Positions 21,072 through 33,900 are shown, counted from the stretch's first letter. The stretch: 64,000 nucleotides of DNA from Astrothelium macrocarpum (GCA_021030915.1 JAGEMR010000009.1:484860-548859); one strand, 5' to 3'. A program made the numbers and translations. Notes: generated from the sequence alone by a model not told the origin.

Positions 21072-22769
21072 ATGGCCATGACGCTTCCATCGGACGTGCC
21101 CTTGCCCTCGAGTCCTTCGACTATCGCTTCACCTACGGAACTGAGGTCTCTCGGACCTAGTGAGGATAGCCTTCAAGACCTTCTCGAAGTTCACAAAACT
21201 CATGACCCTGCTTCTCATTCTGATCTGCATGACATGTTGTTGTCAACACCTCATGCAACAGATGAGGAAGCGTACCTACTCCCACATGAGAAGCTACTGC
21301 AAGCCGATCCCGTCATACCACTCCTGCCCCATGAGAACGTTGAGCGGACCCCAACATTTGCACACGAAGAAGTTAGTGCTGGAGACGTGGTTCAAGACAC
21401 CGGAGTTGGCCTTTCCGACAGAAACTCTATCTCTTCCGGACCTCGACGACGATCATCCGCCTCGGCTTTACGTCCTTCGCCAAATACTGCATTTATTCCT
21501 ATCATCCCAGAGGCCTTGTCTTCTGACGTTTCGAGGAAGAGTAGCACCAATATGGAGCCTGACCCATCAGCCAAGTTACGGAGGACATCTTCCGCTCCAC
21601 ATGTGCTTGATCTTGAAGGAGACGACTCGACCTCGGAAGATTCAACCTCGGAGGGTGAAGAGATTAGCTCTTCAAATAGTCTTGAGCATATGGATACGAT
21701 TGACGAAGCTGAGGAAGATGAACCGCCCGAGCTTCCCCGACGGTCTTCTCTACCAGCCCTAGAGTCTTTCACAGATGATCCGCTTGGTGCGAATACAAAA
21801 CATGTTGCCTTTGTGCGAACTAGTACTTCTTTGCCTCAAAGTCCCCGACTCTCTGCCAGAGATACTACATGGTCCACTGACACCGACAACACCGAACTCG
21901 ATGCTCGCAATTCAATTACGCTATATGACATAACGAAACTAGTCGAACCGTCAGACTTTAATGACGATGGTTTTCCATGGCGCGAAATCTTGGAATCCGA
22001 AGACCAACTCTACTTGTATCCTGCGGCTGGCGATGATGATCCAAACTACGAGAATGCCAATGACGACAACGAATGGAGCGATCCTGATGAAGATCAAGAC
22101 CAAGATCTCAAATCCAACCCCTGGGTAACTGGCTCACAATTCCGCCGTGCATCGACATCCCGCTTCCCCAGCATCAACCCGATCCGCTCGCAAACCAACG
22201 CATGGGAAGAGCCCACCCACTACTTAGACCAAGCCTCCACATCGTCCCGCGCCTCCATAGATCCCCTCACAGACGCCGCTCCCGAAAATCCTGTCCCCGA
22301 ACCCCTCACAGTACTCGCTCTCGACGACAACCCCTCCCCCTCCACCTCCATCGACCCCCTCGCAGACACCAACCCCGAAGACCCCTCCCTCTCCGCCTCC
22401 ATCGTCCCCGACCCCGCCCCAGACATCGAGCCGAGCCCATTCACACCCAACACCAGCCTCACCCCACCACCACCGCCCCTCTCCGCGCCACCAAACAGCC
22501 AGCTCCCCTCATCGCACAACACCTCTCCATCTCCCGCAGCAAGGGGGGGACTCACGTACAGCACGCCGGCATACAGCAGTCCCGCGCTCTCGCCGACGCT
22601 GCGCGCGCCGCCGAGCTCGCCGCTGCCGCCGTCGTTGCGTCGGTCCGAGGAGGCCGACGAGGCCGAGGAGGGGGATGGGCGGTTTACGGCGCATAAGGAC
22701 TCTTTGGAGTTGGCTGCTTTGCGGTTGGCGAAGGCGAGGGGGTGGGGGAGTGAGGGGAGTAGGGGGTAG
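21072..22769 (+). CDS. Acidic Ser/Pro-rich disordered protein, function unknown
   Basis: A single exon of 565 residues starting MAMTLPSD; the second Met (21078) is an alternative start. The protein is acidic and Ser/Pro/Asp-rich, with EEAYLLPHEK near residue 70, acidic runs (EGDDSTSEDSTSEGEE near 190, DDDPNYENANDDNEW near 320) and a Pro-rich tail. The most structured part is the C-terminus, FTAHKDSLELAALRLAKARGWG, a likely amphipathic helix. No domain or membrane segment is visible. The sense strand switches from strongly C-rich (about 22150-22560) to strongly G-rich (about 22650-22870), as in other genes of this window. Confidence 0.65.
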   Translation: MAMTLPSDVPLPSSPSTIASPTELRSLGPSEDSLQDLLEVHKTHDPASHSDLHDMLLSTPHATDEEAYLLPHEKLLQADPVIPLLPHENVERTPTFAHEEVSAGDVVQDTGVGLSDRNSISSGPRRRSSASALRPSPNTAFIPIIPEALSSDVSRKSSTNMEPDPSAKLRRTSSAPHVLDLEGDDSTSEDSTSEGEEISSSNSLEHMDTIDEAEEDEPPELPRRSSLPALESFTDDPLGANTKHVAFVRTSTSLPQSPRLSARDTTWSTDTDNTELDARNSITLYDITKLVEPSDFNDDGFPWREILESEDQLYLYPAAGDDDPNYENANDDNEWSDPDEDQDQDLKSNPWVTGSQFRRASTSRFPSINPIRSQTNAWEEPTHYLDQASTSSRASIDPLTDAAPENPVPEPLTVLALDDNPSPSTSIDPLADTNPEDPSLSASIVPDPAPDIEPSPFTPNTSLTPPPPPLSAPPNSQLPSSHNTSPSPAARGGLTYSTPAYSSPALSPTLRAPPSSPLPPSLRRSEEADEAEEGDGRFTAHKDSLELAALRLAKARGWGSEGSRG

Positions 22770-23362
22770 GTTTGACTTGAAGATGGAGAGAGGGGGTGGA
22801 GAGGGGATGTGTGCGGGTGTGGGGGAGAGGATGAGTGATTTCTGGCTGTGGAGGGGAGGAGAGGTGGTAAGATATTCCTAAGGTAGGGATGAGAAGGAGA
22901 CGAGGTGGTAGTCAGCAGAAGCACCTAGTGTGACCTAGATGGGATCGGCCTCGCATAAGCAGGCATTTAACGAGAATCAGTCGGATTGTCTAACGAGAGT
23001 TCACTCCCCTACGTAGTCTATCGTGATGACATTTGGAACATAGCAAAGCTGTAATACGCCTCCCTCCCCCGAATGTCATCCCGTCTTCCCCTCCCGATAA
23101 ACCCTTTCAAGGACCATTTCCTCCGAAGATTTCCCCCCCGTTCTTGCCTATTACCCAGCGCCGAGATTGCCGCCCCATTCGCCCACATTATGTACAGATG
23201 AAACGAAGAAAAGAAAGAAAAGAGAGAGAGAGTCGAGTGCATTGTCATCCTATGTATCCTCCTCCGGCACCTATAGCGAAATCCCATTTCTCTACTTTCC
23301 CTGGGCTTTTTCAACCTTTTGAGCCCCTCAAATAAAGCGAGCAGATCCAGGTCTTCCCGCGT
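22770..23362. other. Convergent intergenic, 593 bp
   Basis: Shared 3' flank of the acidic-protein gene (plus) and the SIP5 gene (minus). G-rich at its left end, with a purine tract (AGA/GAAA runs) at about 23195-23235. No gene seen. Confidence 0.45.
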
Positions 23363-26108
23363 TCACCGCAAAGCCACCTCCCCGTTTTCAACAACCTGCA
23401 CATCCCCGCACGCCTTTCTCTCCAGCTGCTTTTCCGTGTCCTCGCTGTGCTCCGTCTTCTTGGTGTTGTTCCCATTGCCAATCGCGACTCCACCGTCCCC
23501 ATTCCTCTGCTCTGCTGTAACTGTCGACGGATGAGGCACGGTGCTCGCGCTGGAGCTGCTCTCGCCCGAGTCGCCGCGGGAGCGGTTGGTTACGGCAGGA
23601 GGAGATGGAGGAGCTGCAGCTGGGGTGTCAGCTGGTGCCGGGGCGGAGATGGCTGGAATCGGATAGGAAGTCATTTGCGGGGTTTGGACAGCGCTAGCGA
23701 GACTGGAGAATGGTTGGACGGGGTCCGTAGAGGCAGAGGTGGTGGTGGTGGACGACTGGGTGTCATTGGTGTTGACGGGCTCGATGAGCTGGGCGCTGAG
23801 AGGGAGGGAATTCTCGTTTTCGTAAGTGTTCATTGCAGTGATGGCGGGGAGGATGGAGGACGAAGATGAAGAGGAGTTGCTGGAGATGGAGGAGGTGGAT
23901 TCGAGAGGTGGATTGAATGGTTCTGACGGAGGGAAGTTGAGACCTGGCGATGGAATTGTGGAGTCGTTTTGGAGCTGAGCACGTCGAAGTTCTAGATACT
24001 GTTGAGGTTGATCTTTGGTGTTGGTAGCCGTAGAGGTTTCAGCATTCACAGTTGATGTGGGTTCGCTCAACGGATTGTAGCCAACAGTCGCGGTGCCTCG
24101 ATCAATAGCCTTGCCTTTGCCTCCTGCTTCAGGCTGTGGAATGTAGTTCTTCCCTGCCACAGAACTTGAACCACCCTCCATCCCTTCAATGTCAACCGGA
24201 AAGAATCCACCCTGCTTCTTTTGCCGATCCATCTCCTTCTCCCAACGCTTTCCGTCCTTTTTCTTTTGTTTTCGCTCGCGCTTCTCCTCCTTCCTCGCAT
24301 CTTTCTCCTCCTTTCGTTTTCGATCCTCCTCGGCTTGCAAACTAAGTCGGATAGCTTCCATCATCATCAGCTCTTCCAGATCCTCAACTTGATGCCGAGC
24401 GCCACGCGAACTGGTCCGTCCGGGGAATAAATCGCTGGGATTGGGTCCATCTCCCCTACCACTGCTTTGCCCACGGAGACCATCTTGGCGATCTGCAGCT
24501 GCAAGAAGCGCAGCCACGTTGCCAAGAGGGATCCCGCCTTCTCGTGGAGATACATTACCGCTACTACCGGGACTATCACCTGCAGAGAACAGCGTACGTC
24601 GTCTTCGCCCAGTGAGTCCAAATGTCCGAAGATCAGAGGCATTGGCGTTTCCAAGGACGTAAGCTGCATTGTGGAGTGCAGTTGCCGCAGCTGAACGACG
24701 TAGAGCATGTGCGCGCGCATCGGCCAGCTTTTTCGCCCAGTCCGGACGCACTCGATCTGTAGTGATGACTGTGGGGGCAGTTGCAGACAAAGATGTTCCT
24801 CTTCTGCGGGAGCTATTGGGTGGTGACAAAATGCCTGCAGATGAAAGTGACGAAGATGAAGACATGGCTGATGCAGTCTTGGCAAGTGGGTGTCCAGGAG
24901 GCGTGTTGTATGCAAGGCCTCTCCGGAATGGTGGTGGATCATAGGTAATGCCAAACTCCGGCTGGACACAAAATGGACATGCAGCAGGCTCTGAAACTAG
25001 CATTCCCTCTTCTTCTGGAATCTGATTATTGGAGGATGAATCTTGATCATTTTGTTCGTGATGTTCAGGCGGATGTGGATCTGGCCTCTTGATCTGTACG
25101 AAGCATTCCGAACAGATTGGTTGGTCACAGCATCGTGTTTTGTTGAGGTATGGTGGGTAGTACAGAAAACAGATTGGGCATTCTGCAGCATCTTTGTACA
25201 GGTAGGCTTCAATGGCCTGGCCATTGACATATGGATCCTTTGGTAATTGTATTTCTTGAGGAGTCATCTCGGGCTGACCATTTGATTTTGATGTCAGCGA
25301 GGCAAGAGTCTTGGCTCGCCCCCTGAATAGAGGTGAACTGGGAGGCTGGGATTGAGGGCTGAGTGGAGAGGTCGGAGGAAGAGAAGAAAACGCAGGGTGT
25401 GAGGGCCCTAAGCTTGCTGAGTCGGAATTATGAGACAGAGAACGTTCGGTAATTGGAATGGTGTTAGCGTTGAGGTTGGTCTGGGAGGATGCTGGATTCG
25501 AATCTGCTCTCGATGCGGCACGAGCCGGATTATCTTCTGGGACTTCATCCGCAGCAGGAATAGGCAGTCCTTTAACGGCAGCTACTAATTGAAGCTCCGT
25601 CCAAGAATCAGAATGATCGTTGATACCTTTCCAGAATGGTGCTAGACGTCGCTCAATCTTCTCGGATATTAGCAACTGTAGAATCATGACTTAATCCCTA
25701 GCCTACCATCAATTGCCTGACAACAGCTTTGTTGAAATCTTCTGGCCCAGTATAGGTACCCAGGGTCACAAGATATCCTCCATCAACACCTTCTTCACGT
25801 ATGCTCCGTTCACGCTCTTTTTCCCTTGCTATCCGCTCTTTTTCTAATTTTCGAGCCTCCCTCTCTTGCTTGGTCTCTCTTCTACCCTCAAAATTCCCCT
25901 CTCTCTCTTGACTGGCACCAAAGCTGAGTATGCTGCTAAGGTCCGGGCGACCACCACGGATACCAGGTGAGCTCGGAGGCGGTCGTTCGGAAGATGGTGA
26001 TTGAGGAGTAGGGCCAATGAACGAATGAGAGTGAGCGTCGCGTGCACTGCTCGGCCGAGAGTCCGACGCGCCAGGAGGCCGCTCTCCTTTGCTCGGGTTG
26101 TTTCCCAT
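23363..26108 (-). CDS. SIP5: SIP5-family protein with RING-like zinc finger
   Basis: Two minus-strand exons, 26108..25707 and 25657..23363, give 898 residues. The 49-nt intron runs from GTAGGC through a GCTAATA branch site to GAGAAG, and joins VVRQLM to IERRLAPFWKG. Earlier AG dinucleotides would leave an intron of only 31 nt. The N-terminus is MGNNPSKGE (a possible N-myristoylation signal), then a highly charged helix (about 80-115), the conserved GYLVTLGTYTGPEDFNKAVVRQ block, and at about 290-375 a RING-like finger with CPICFLYYPPYLN, CCDQPICSECF and CPFC. The tail is long and Ser/Thr/Pro-rich with a Lys/Arg-rich helix (EEDRKRKEEKDARK). Yeast Sip5 links Snf1 kinase with the Reg1-Glc7 phosphatase; a ubiquitin-ligase role is possible from the finger. 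Near its 3' end the sense strand turns from C-rich to G-rich. Confidence 0.92.
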
Positions 26109-26871
26109 CGTTACTTGGAATCGGAATTAAAGCATAGGATGATGAGGAGTGTGGGCTAATATTGAATCCTTCAAGACTGTGGAAGCGGCGGTAGGATTAT
26201 AATTGCCCTGAAGACGATACGAATTGCGGTCGGAGACGGTCAAAGGCCAAGAGGCTTTTTGTATGAGTATCTTGTGATCCCGCACAAAGGATTGTGGGAG
26301 TGAAGGACACCGCTTCCTCCCAGTCAATCTGGTCGTGGCGAGTCAAGTGGTCCCTCAGGTGTCACACGGACGACCACGGTGGCATTGAAGATAAGAAAAT
26401 CATCTGAACCCCTTTTGCGTATCAGTCGACAAGACTGTAGACTCTGAATGCGGTAGATAAGGGCTGGTGGAGGGGTGGGCAAAGAAGGCGTGGAAGTGGT
26501 CACGCAACGGTGCAAGCATTAAATGACTGGGGAAGCGGGCGGAGAGGAATACAAGGGAATACAAGGAACAAACCAACTTATGATATCAATGCTCGGAAGC
26601 TTGGCCCGCGCCGTCCTGCTGCATCGACCAGCATTCACGAAAACACTTCAGACCACTTTTGAAACGAGCAAGCAAGAGTTGTGTCTGGTGCCACGCAAAC
26701 GTCCAACATGGCCGGACTTTTAAATCTAACTGTGTTTCTAAAGGCACTACTATTTATTGTCACCGCCATAAGCAGCCAACTCCGAGCCACATAAGCCACC
26801 TCAGTTACAAATCTGAGGGAATTCATAAGTCCTCCATCGCCAAGTGTTTGCGAATATGTCATCAAGACATG
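26109..26871. other. Intergenic, 763 bp, between tandem minus-strand genes
   Basis: Promoter of SIP5 and 3' flank of the aldo/keto reductase gene. Short frames on both strands only. Confidence 0.4.
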
Positions 26872-28173
26872 TCAACGCAAGGCTATGTGAATGCGCTCTT
26901 TGCCATCAACAATGTCGTCAGGCACATCTGCCGCTGGGGACGCAGCTGGAGTCAGCCAAGGTCCAGGTTCATCTTCGACCGCAACCTCCGCTTCCTTGTT
27001 TCTGACATTGACAAAACCTGGAGGAGGGCTCTCCCACGTATAGTCCAACCACCCATCCAGCATCTCCTGAATACCTTCCGCCAGAATCTGAACCGCCTTT
27101 TGCCGGTTTAAGCTCCACTCATGATCCCGTTTCCATCTGCCCGCACGAATCGCAGTTTCTTGTCCATTCTCCAGGCCGTCGAGAATACTTCGCCAAACTT
27201 GCATCGTCTTTTCTAGTTCTGCGCTGCTGCTCACTCCCATGACACTGACTCCCAGCTTTTTTCCCCCGAGATTTGTTTCGTTGCTCTCTCGCTCCCAGGC
27301 CACTCCGGACGCAGGGTCACCACGAGATCCAACCCGACTACCTTCGCGCAACCACGTCTCAAGCGCATATCGAATCGCAATAATCTCGAGTCGCTCGTCG
27401 TGACAGTCACAGAAATTGCTTGCCTGGAGCACAGCCGCTCGAAGCCCCTTTGGACTGGGATGCCAATCTTCCGCTATGATGGGTGGGCCACACTGGCGAA
27501 GCAAGCCCATACCGAGTGGAGAAGCGTTTGGTACAACGTCCACACCGGCAGCCTGGAGTCTTGAGACGCCTTTGGTCAAGAGTGTTGAGTTTTGAACGGT
27601 AAAGTTCGCGTATGACATGACGACGTCCAGTGGCTCACCAGTTTCGTCCTTGATGCGCTCTGCTAGATGGCAAAGAGTGTCGACAGGATATCCTGAGATG
27701 CCAACGTATTTGATGGTCTCATCCTCATCTCTTATCCGACGAAGCTCTTTGACTGCCTCGACGACTTCATCTGGTGTCACAAACTCTACGTCATGACAAT
27801 ACACCACATCCAAATATGGAGTCCTGAGCCGGTCCAAACTATTTTGGATGCTTTGGCGCACCCATGGAATAGAGTAATCAAACTCGGAAGAGGCAATCCG
27901 GCCGACCTTGGTCAAGATGAAATAGTCTTTGCGGGAAAAGTTCTCTCGAACAAAAGGCGCATCCAAAGCCTTGCCTAGCAGTTCTTCAGATGGACCATAG
28001 TATGGAGATGTATCGAAAGCTCGTATGCCCAAACTCAAAGCCTTGTGGACAAGTCCAGCTGAATCAAGGGTATATGGGTCCTCCACGAATTGAGTGTTGA
28101 AAGTCGCACAGCCAAAAATCAGGGGTGGGAGGATATTCGAAAGTGGAGTGGAGGGGTCTGTTTGGGGAACCAT
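26872..28173 (-). CDS. ARA2: Aldo/keto reductase, D-arabinose 1-dehydrogenase type
   Basis: A single exon of 433 residues from the ATG at 28173 (MVPQTDPS); the frame is open for 24 more codons upstream, but that stretch is not protein-like. The AKR catalytic tetrad is complete: Asp54 and Tyr59 in FDTSPYYG, Lys89 in LTKVGR and His127 in YCHD. Other family blocks are FGCATFN, YLDVVYCHDVEFV, KYVGISGYP and NASPLGMGLL. The closest match I know is the NAD-dependent D-arabinose dehydrogenase (Ara2)/L-galactose dehydrogenase branch, which makes the lactone precursor of D-erythroascorbate in fungi. It is longer than yeast Ara2 because of an insert (about 290-330) and a C-terminal extension. Probably cytosolic. 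Confidence 0.88.
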   Translation of the reverse strand: MVPQTDPSTPLSNILPPLIFGCATFNTQFVEDPYTLDSAGLVHKALSLGIRAFDTSPYYGPSEELLGKALDAPFVRENFSRKDYFILTKVGRIASSEFDYSIPWVRQSIQNSLDRLRTPYLDVVYCHDVEFVTPDEVVEAVKELRRIRDEDETIKYVGISGYPVDTLCHLAERIKDETGEPLDVVMSYANFTVQNSTLLTKGVSRLQAAGVDVVPNASPLGMGLLRQCGPPIIAEDWHPSPKGLRAAVLQASNFCDCHDERLEIIAIRYALETWLREGSRVGSRGDPASGVAWERESNETNLGGKKLGVSVMGVSSSAELEKTMQVWRSILDGLENGQETAIRAGRWKRDHEWSLNRQKAVQILAEGIQEMLDGWLDYTWESPPPGFVNVRNKEAEVAVEDEPGPWLTPAASPAADVPDDIVDGKERIHIALR

Positions 28174-28868
28174 GGCTGCTAATGATTTTAGTTTTGCGCC
28201 GGCAGAGCAGTTCTCTTTTCGCAATGCAAAAAAAGAGGATTTCAACGTTTGTTTGGCTGGTCGCCCAGCTAGCGGACAGTCAGTCAGAGCATCCTGCAGA
28301 ACTACTCAGGTGGGGCACGCGAGCTGAAGTGCTTTCTATTCACGTTGGTGATAGACTAGGTAACGGAGTCGAGCTCCCAAACAAAGGCCGGAAGAATCGA
28401 TGGCGACATCGACTCCACTAGGCAATATCGCAGAAATCTGCGTGATTTTCCAAGAGATTTAGGACCGGAATTCCCCGAACGGCAAACGGTCAGCGCTTAG
28501 CCCGAAACGGCCACTTGTTTGGGGGAAGGCTTTGAAAGCGTGCAGTGAACTCGCGTTCGGCAAAAACCAAAAAGTGTCCAGGCATGTTTGGGCGATGCTG
28601 AGATTCGCCAATGACGTCGAAGCGCTGGTGCACCTGCGTGTGGTGAAGGAACGGCGTTTCGGATGCAGCCTTAGACCCGCTTCAGGGTCTATGACAAGCG
28701 CCCACATGCATCATCTTCCATCTTCTTATCAGTAATCTATCCAAGGTACCCATTGGCGATGGAAATTAGTCTATTCAAAGAGCCCATCGGCATTCTATAT
28801 GCATATAGTCGGGTTTCAGATTCTATAGAAATTATATGCAGTGTAGATCTATTGCTTGCCCTTCTCGT
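28174..28868. other. Intergenic, 695 bp, between tandem minus-strand genes
   Basis: Promoter of the aldo/keto reductase gene and 3' flank of MCR1. No gene-like frame. Confidence 0.4.
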
Positions 28869-30051
28869 CTAGAACTTGTAGACTTGATCCTTGGAGTAGC
28901 CCAGTTCCTTCAAGATCCCCGATAGCTCACCCTGGTCCGTTGGACTGTTCTTGGTTCCACTGATGGCCTTGTACATGCCAGGTGGGCCACATACAAAGAT
29001 TTGGATGTTTTCAGTCTTGGGTTCTGGGAATACTGTCTTGATCGTATCCTTGGTGATGAATCCTTTACTCTTCTGCCAGTCCTTGGAAGGCTTGTCAAGA
29101 GTATGGATCACCCGAAATCGTTGAGGATACGTGTTCTCCAAATCTTCCAGCTCGCGCCTGAGCAGAATATCCTCCTCGGTAACATTGCCATACAGCAGTG
29201 TTACTTTTGTCTTGTCTTCGGGGTTCTTAAAGATTGCTCTTAGGACCTGATACATTGGTGTGATACCTGTGCCTCCAGCAATCATGCCAATGTGATCAAG
29301 CTTGTTCGCCTCGTAATTGAACTTGGGTATAGGTCCCTTGATGTCCAGCCGCTGACCAGGATTCATGCTGTGCAGGTGCTCTGACATGGGACCATTGGGG
29401 TACTTTTTGACAATAAAGTCGAGATAGCCTTGTGCGTCTAAATGTGAAAGTCAGCATTGTTGCTAGCTATAGAGTATCTTGCTGACCTTCATCGCTGACG
29501 GGCGTATACGGTCGAATGACAGGCTTCTCCATCTCAGGTCCCTTGTACTTTGTAATTAAAGCAGCTAGAAGTGATTAGAATAGTTCCCCATTGACCAGCA
29601 ACAAGCCGCTTACATGCTACTTTGAGACCTGACACATTGTCCTCTTCTGGAAGAGAGAAGCGGAATTTCTTGGTGTTGTGATTGACGTTTTCAATGTTCT
29701 CTAGCTTCAACGAAATGAAACCCTGCTCTCCACCTTGGAAAGCGGCTTTTGGCTCGGCTTTCTTAGATTGCTCCTTTGAAGCTGCAGTGACAGGCTTGCT
29801 CGTGGAAGAGTAATAGTAATAACCTGCGCCCAGAACGCCAGCTCCAGCGGCAGTGTATAACAATGTGTTGGAGCCACCTGAAGAGGACTCAGTAGCGTAT
29901 CTTCGGATACTCTATTCAATGGAAGAACGATTAGCCAGACGACATCTCGCGGAAATCAAGTCTGACGAAGAGACGTCGGTACGTATGGAGGAATATCGTG
30001 ACTTACACTCCGTAATGAGTTTGCTGGGCGGAATAGCTGCCTCGAAAACAT
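28869..30051 (-). CDS. MCR1: Mitochondrial NADH-cytochrome b5 reductase 2
   Basis: Four minus-strand exons (30051..30007, 29911..29614, 29564..29487, 29437..28869) give 329 residues; introns are 95, 49 and 49 nt. The N-terminus MFSRQLFRPANSLRSSIRRYAT is a mitochondrial presequence, followed by a membrane segment (LLYTAAGAGVLGAGYYYY). The FAD-binding motif RPYTPVS and the lead block (NTKKFRFSLPEEDNVSGL) come next, then GGTGITP for NADH binding and CGPPGM near the end. This is the ferredoxin-reductase fold of outer-membrane/intermembrane-space Mcr1. It passes electrons from NADH to cytochrome b5 and the erythroascorbyl radical, which makes the neighbouring Ara2-type gene an interesting pathway partner. 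The C-terminus DQVYKF is typical. Confidence 0.96.
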
Positions 30052-30902
30052 CTTGATAAAAATTCCGCGCTTGCAGAATGACGAAGGATGAAGGACGTGA
30101 CACGGAGATGGGAGAGGTTGGATGCGTAGTAGAGAATGGCGCTCACGTTGTAGGTATCCACAGTGTTTGCGAACCTTCGGACAATGACGTTAGACGGGCT
30201 CGGGCATGCCACTTACTAATCAGATCGAAGCATAAAGGTAGACACGAGGCCATGACATTTGATTCTCTACACATAGAATCACTTTGTTCGTTTCTATTTT
30301 GGACTGCTAGGTTTTTCAGAATTTGTGGATTCGCACTATGGAACGATTTGTCTCATGAAGTTGCGCGGGAAATTCTTAATACTAAAATCCCTGTTCCATG
30401 GTAAAGCTTATCTCGAACTTTAGTCAAATAATGACGAACCACCAGTCCATCAAAGAGTCCATGTGCACAACACATCTGCCAATGAGATGTATCACTCTGT
30501 ACGGAATCTAAGGTTGTACGAATTACAGAAACAGCCGAACGTAAAAGCGATTGTTATTGCTTAGAGATGAAACAATGCTACCAGAACAACTGCAAATATA
30601 ATGCTTGTATTAAGTTATTTGGTTAGAGCGTACTATCCTTGGGCTTCTTTGATCGTAGTACTGCTGTGTTCTTCACACGTAGTTCGTTCTCTCACAGAAA
30701 CCCGGATCTTGCCAAGCTTAGGATTCGTGTCGATGACGAGAAAAAGTAATGACCTGGCTCAACATGACTTGCAACAACCTTGAAAAATTTGCCTCAACCC
30801 CGAGAACGACATCTCCACTGTACTACAAGCAAAGTCAGATCTCGAGCCGAATGATCTTCAAGTTTCGATTCTTCGTACGGTAACCAAGGTGAAGTAGCGC
30901 AC
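30052..30902. other. Intergenic, 851 bp
   Basis: MCR1 promoter side and 3' flank of the ankyrin gene. Short plus-strand frames (30078-30404, 30601-30783) have no domain character. This is the boundary between conserved genes and the first accessory block. Confidence 0.4.
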
Positions 30903-33900
30903 TCATAAGTCGCGGCCTTCATCGACTTCAAAGAATTCGTCATCTCCGTCTGAAAGCGATTCCGGATCTGAATCATTGTCGAAATTTAGATCGGCTTCCT
31001 CGCCGGAACGAGTCTTTGTACTGGAGCCCAAGCCTTCTACAAGATCCAGACTTGTAGAGGCAGAAGATAATGTCTCTGAGCTCAATTCCAAGACGACGCC
31101 GATGTCTCTGATCTTGGCGTACTCCTCCGGCTGTAGCTGCATCTGACATTTCTCTGACAGCACTTCTGACATCCTCTGCTGCCAATAGCCCTCCATGAAA
31201 GTGAGTATCGATTGATTTTCGTGGACAAGCTCAGCCTCGAACTCCAGCATAAGAACCTCCAATTGGTCGGATAGATTCGCCTCTTCTTCTTGAATTTCTT
31301 TCGCATCCAAATCGTTCATTCTACCGATATGTCCATAGGAGTAATAACAGCAAACATGAGTCATGCCCAGGGCATTGAACGTTTCCAGGCGAACCAGGTT
31401 AAGCCAAATCGAGTGCGGAACTACAAAATCAGAATCCTGACTACAAGACAGCCATTTCATTATCGAGAAGTGCCATTCCAGATCCGAGGCAGGACTGTCC
31501 CACGTTCTCGACCTCCAAAATGGCTCGCGTGATGACAACCCCTTTAGGATTGAGATAAAAGGCAAGCAGCCTCTATAAGAGCATGTGCACATGCAATTAT
31601 CTGACAAATCCGCAGCCAAGATCTCTCGCAACAAGTTGAAAGATGTGGACGCCCGGTTATGGTGACTCATCAGAGCAAGCATGCTTTCTGAATTGTGTCC
31701 TTTACGATTTGACCATTGGTAACCGATGTTACAAGCGAACCAGTGAGCCGCGGTATTTCTCAACCCTGGTACGTCGCTCTGGTGTATGGAGCGGAGCGCC
31801 TCTGGTGCCTTTGAGACCAGCCATGCCGCGTATGTAAGACCGACCTCCAGATTTTTCGTCCTTCTAATCAGATTTACCGTTGCAAGTGGGGTCCGATCTT
31901 CAATATGTCGACCATCTACGTCTTGAAATCCTAAAGTGTACAAGCGCTCCGCGACGTCCACTGTCATGCATGTCCTGTGATAGATTGTAGTCTGTCCATG
32001 ATGGACAGCGAGGCTTGGTGATAATCGAGCTTCACAAGGAAGATGCTCGACCAAAGCATCTTGTAACAAAGAAGCTTGCTCGTCAATCAAAATATTAGGA
32101 TGCAAGTCCAGTTTTTGCAAGACCGCCGGAGGCAGCGACTGGACCGCAAGATCTTTGAGACGGCGTCGTCGATCAGCAAGAGCCTCTACGACTGTATCTA
32201 TGATTTTGGGATTTCTCCCGGTGATTGCCATCTGTAAGACAGTTTCACCATAATAATTAAAATGGTGAAGAGGACTGTCATATTGTAATAATAGTGCGAT
32301 GGTGTCAAAGCAATTGCATGCTAGCGCGTAGTGAAGTGGAAGCAAGTTGGGATCTCTCGGATTTTTAGGTTGATGAATAAGGGATTTTGCACCACGTTCC
32401 AAGAGAACGGCCATACCTTCAGGCCAACCACAACATAAATGCAAAACATTTTCTCCGCTCTCATTAAGTTTCCACATGCTCTCCGGTGAGAGCTCCAGTA
32501 TCCGTATGATGCTTGATATGGATCTTTCCAGGACAGCTTCGCCTAGATCGCTTTGGGCCAATACTGGATGTCAAGAATTAGCCCAGAACTGGAAATGGTG
32601 AATAAATCCCAATACTCACAGGCATCGTAACCCTGACCGTAGGACATGTATCGATATAAGGATGCATTGTGGGGAATAATGGCACTAGTTTCTCGAAATG
32701 TCTTATGGTATTCCATACCAAGACCAAGTAGCTCTTCGGCAAGAGAGACACAAGAGGCGAACAGCGTTCCTCGTACGCTCCCGAAGTATATCAGGTTATC
32801 AAGAGCCCTTATTCAAGCAGTAAGTGGTCCTGCTTTTATCTTTGATTTGGGAGACTGTGATTCACGTCCCGTCTGAGTCCACGTTCTCGTTCAATAGAAC
32901 GCCAGCTTTGATAAGTCCCAACAAAAGGCGCCTGAAACTGTCGTAAGCCTCGAGGTCGACAATATTACTTAACGTGCACGCCCACTATGGGTCTTATCAG
33001 CTTTTTGATCAAAAAATAACATCATTGGCAACCTACGTGGAGTAAAGTCGATCCACACGATAATATAGCATATGGTGACGCTTGCCGTGTCTGGAATAGA
33101 TGCAGAAGTTCACAAAGTGCCGATTCGAGGTACGAGGAGAGACGTGGGGTCGGAGTGGACCAATCGTCACTCAGAGCACCTTTCGATATCAAGGTTTGCC
33201 GATAGAAAAAAGAGAAAGAAGGTGCATCTAAAGACACTACTGGACGATACACTAACGTAGGGTTGATTGCCATTCCTCCCGCACCGCGCATAATGGAGAA
33301 AGAGAGTTGTAGTGCAGAAGCTAGGAAGGGTTTCGACCATCTGAATTGCATGCCTATGGTATCGTTGCGTGTATTGGCTGAAGAGAAATAGAAAGGACAA
33401 TGCATTCGATGTTGCTCGTTGATTTCCGTCGAGCGGAATAATGTGATAGACGAGGACCACGAGAGCAGATTTTGTAGCCTTTTCGATTTCCGCTTGTAAC
33501 AAGTGCACAGCAAATCGTGATCTCGACGCTGTACAGACGCTCGGCCCCGCGAGGCGTCCAAGAATCTTTCATCGTGCGGCTTTAGGTGACTGATACTGAG
33601 ATGCGTCCCGAACCCATCATAGACCTCTTGCTGCAGACTTGGCTTCGATATCAGAGCGAACTGCAGCAGCCCCATCTGTTGGGCAAGGTCTTGCATACCG
33701 CTTTGCGTCTTGCGAAATCCCTCATCCACGCGTGATAGCATGTTATCCGTGGTCTTTTCAATGCCATGTAATTTCGTAGCAGAGTTGTGCGCATCTGTAC
33801 CTACTTCATTCAATTTACTCCGGACTTCAATAATCTCTGACCGCGCCGTTTCAGCACAATTTTCAATATTTGTATTCGTTGTCTGTATTTCAATAAACTT

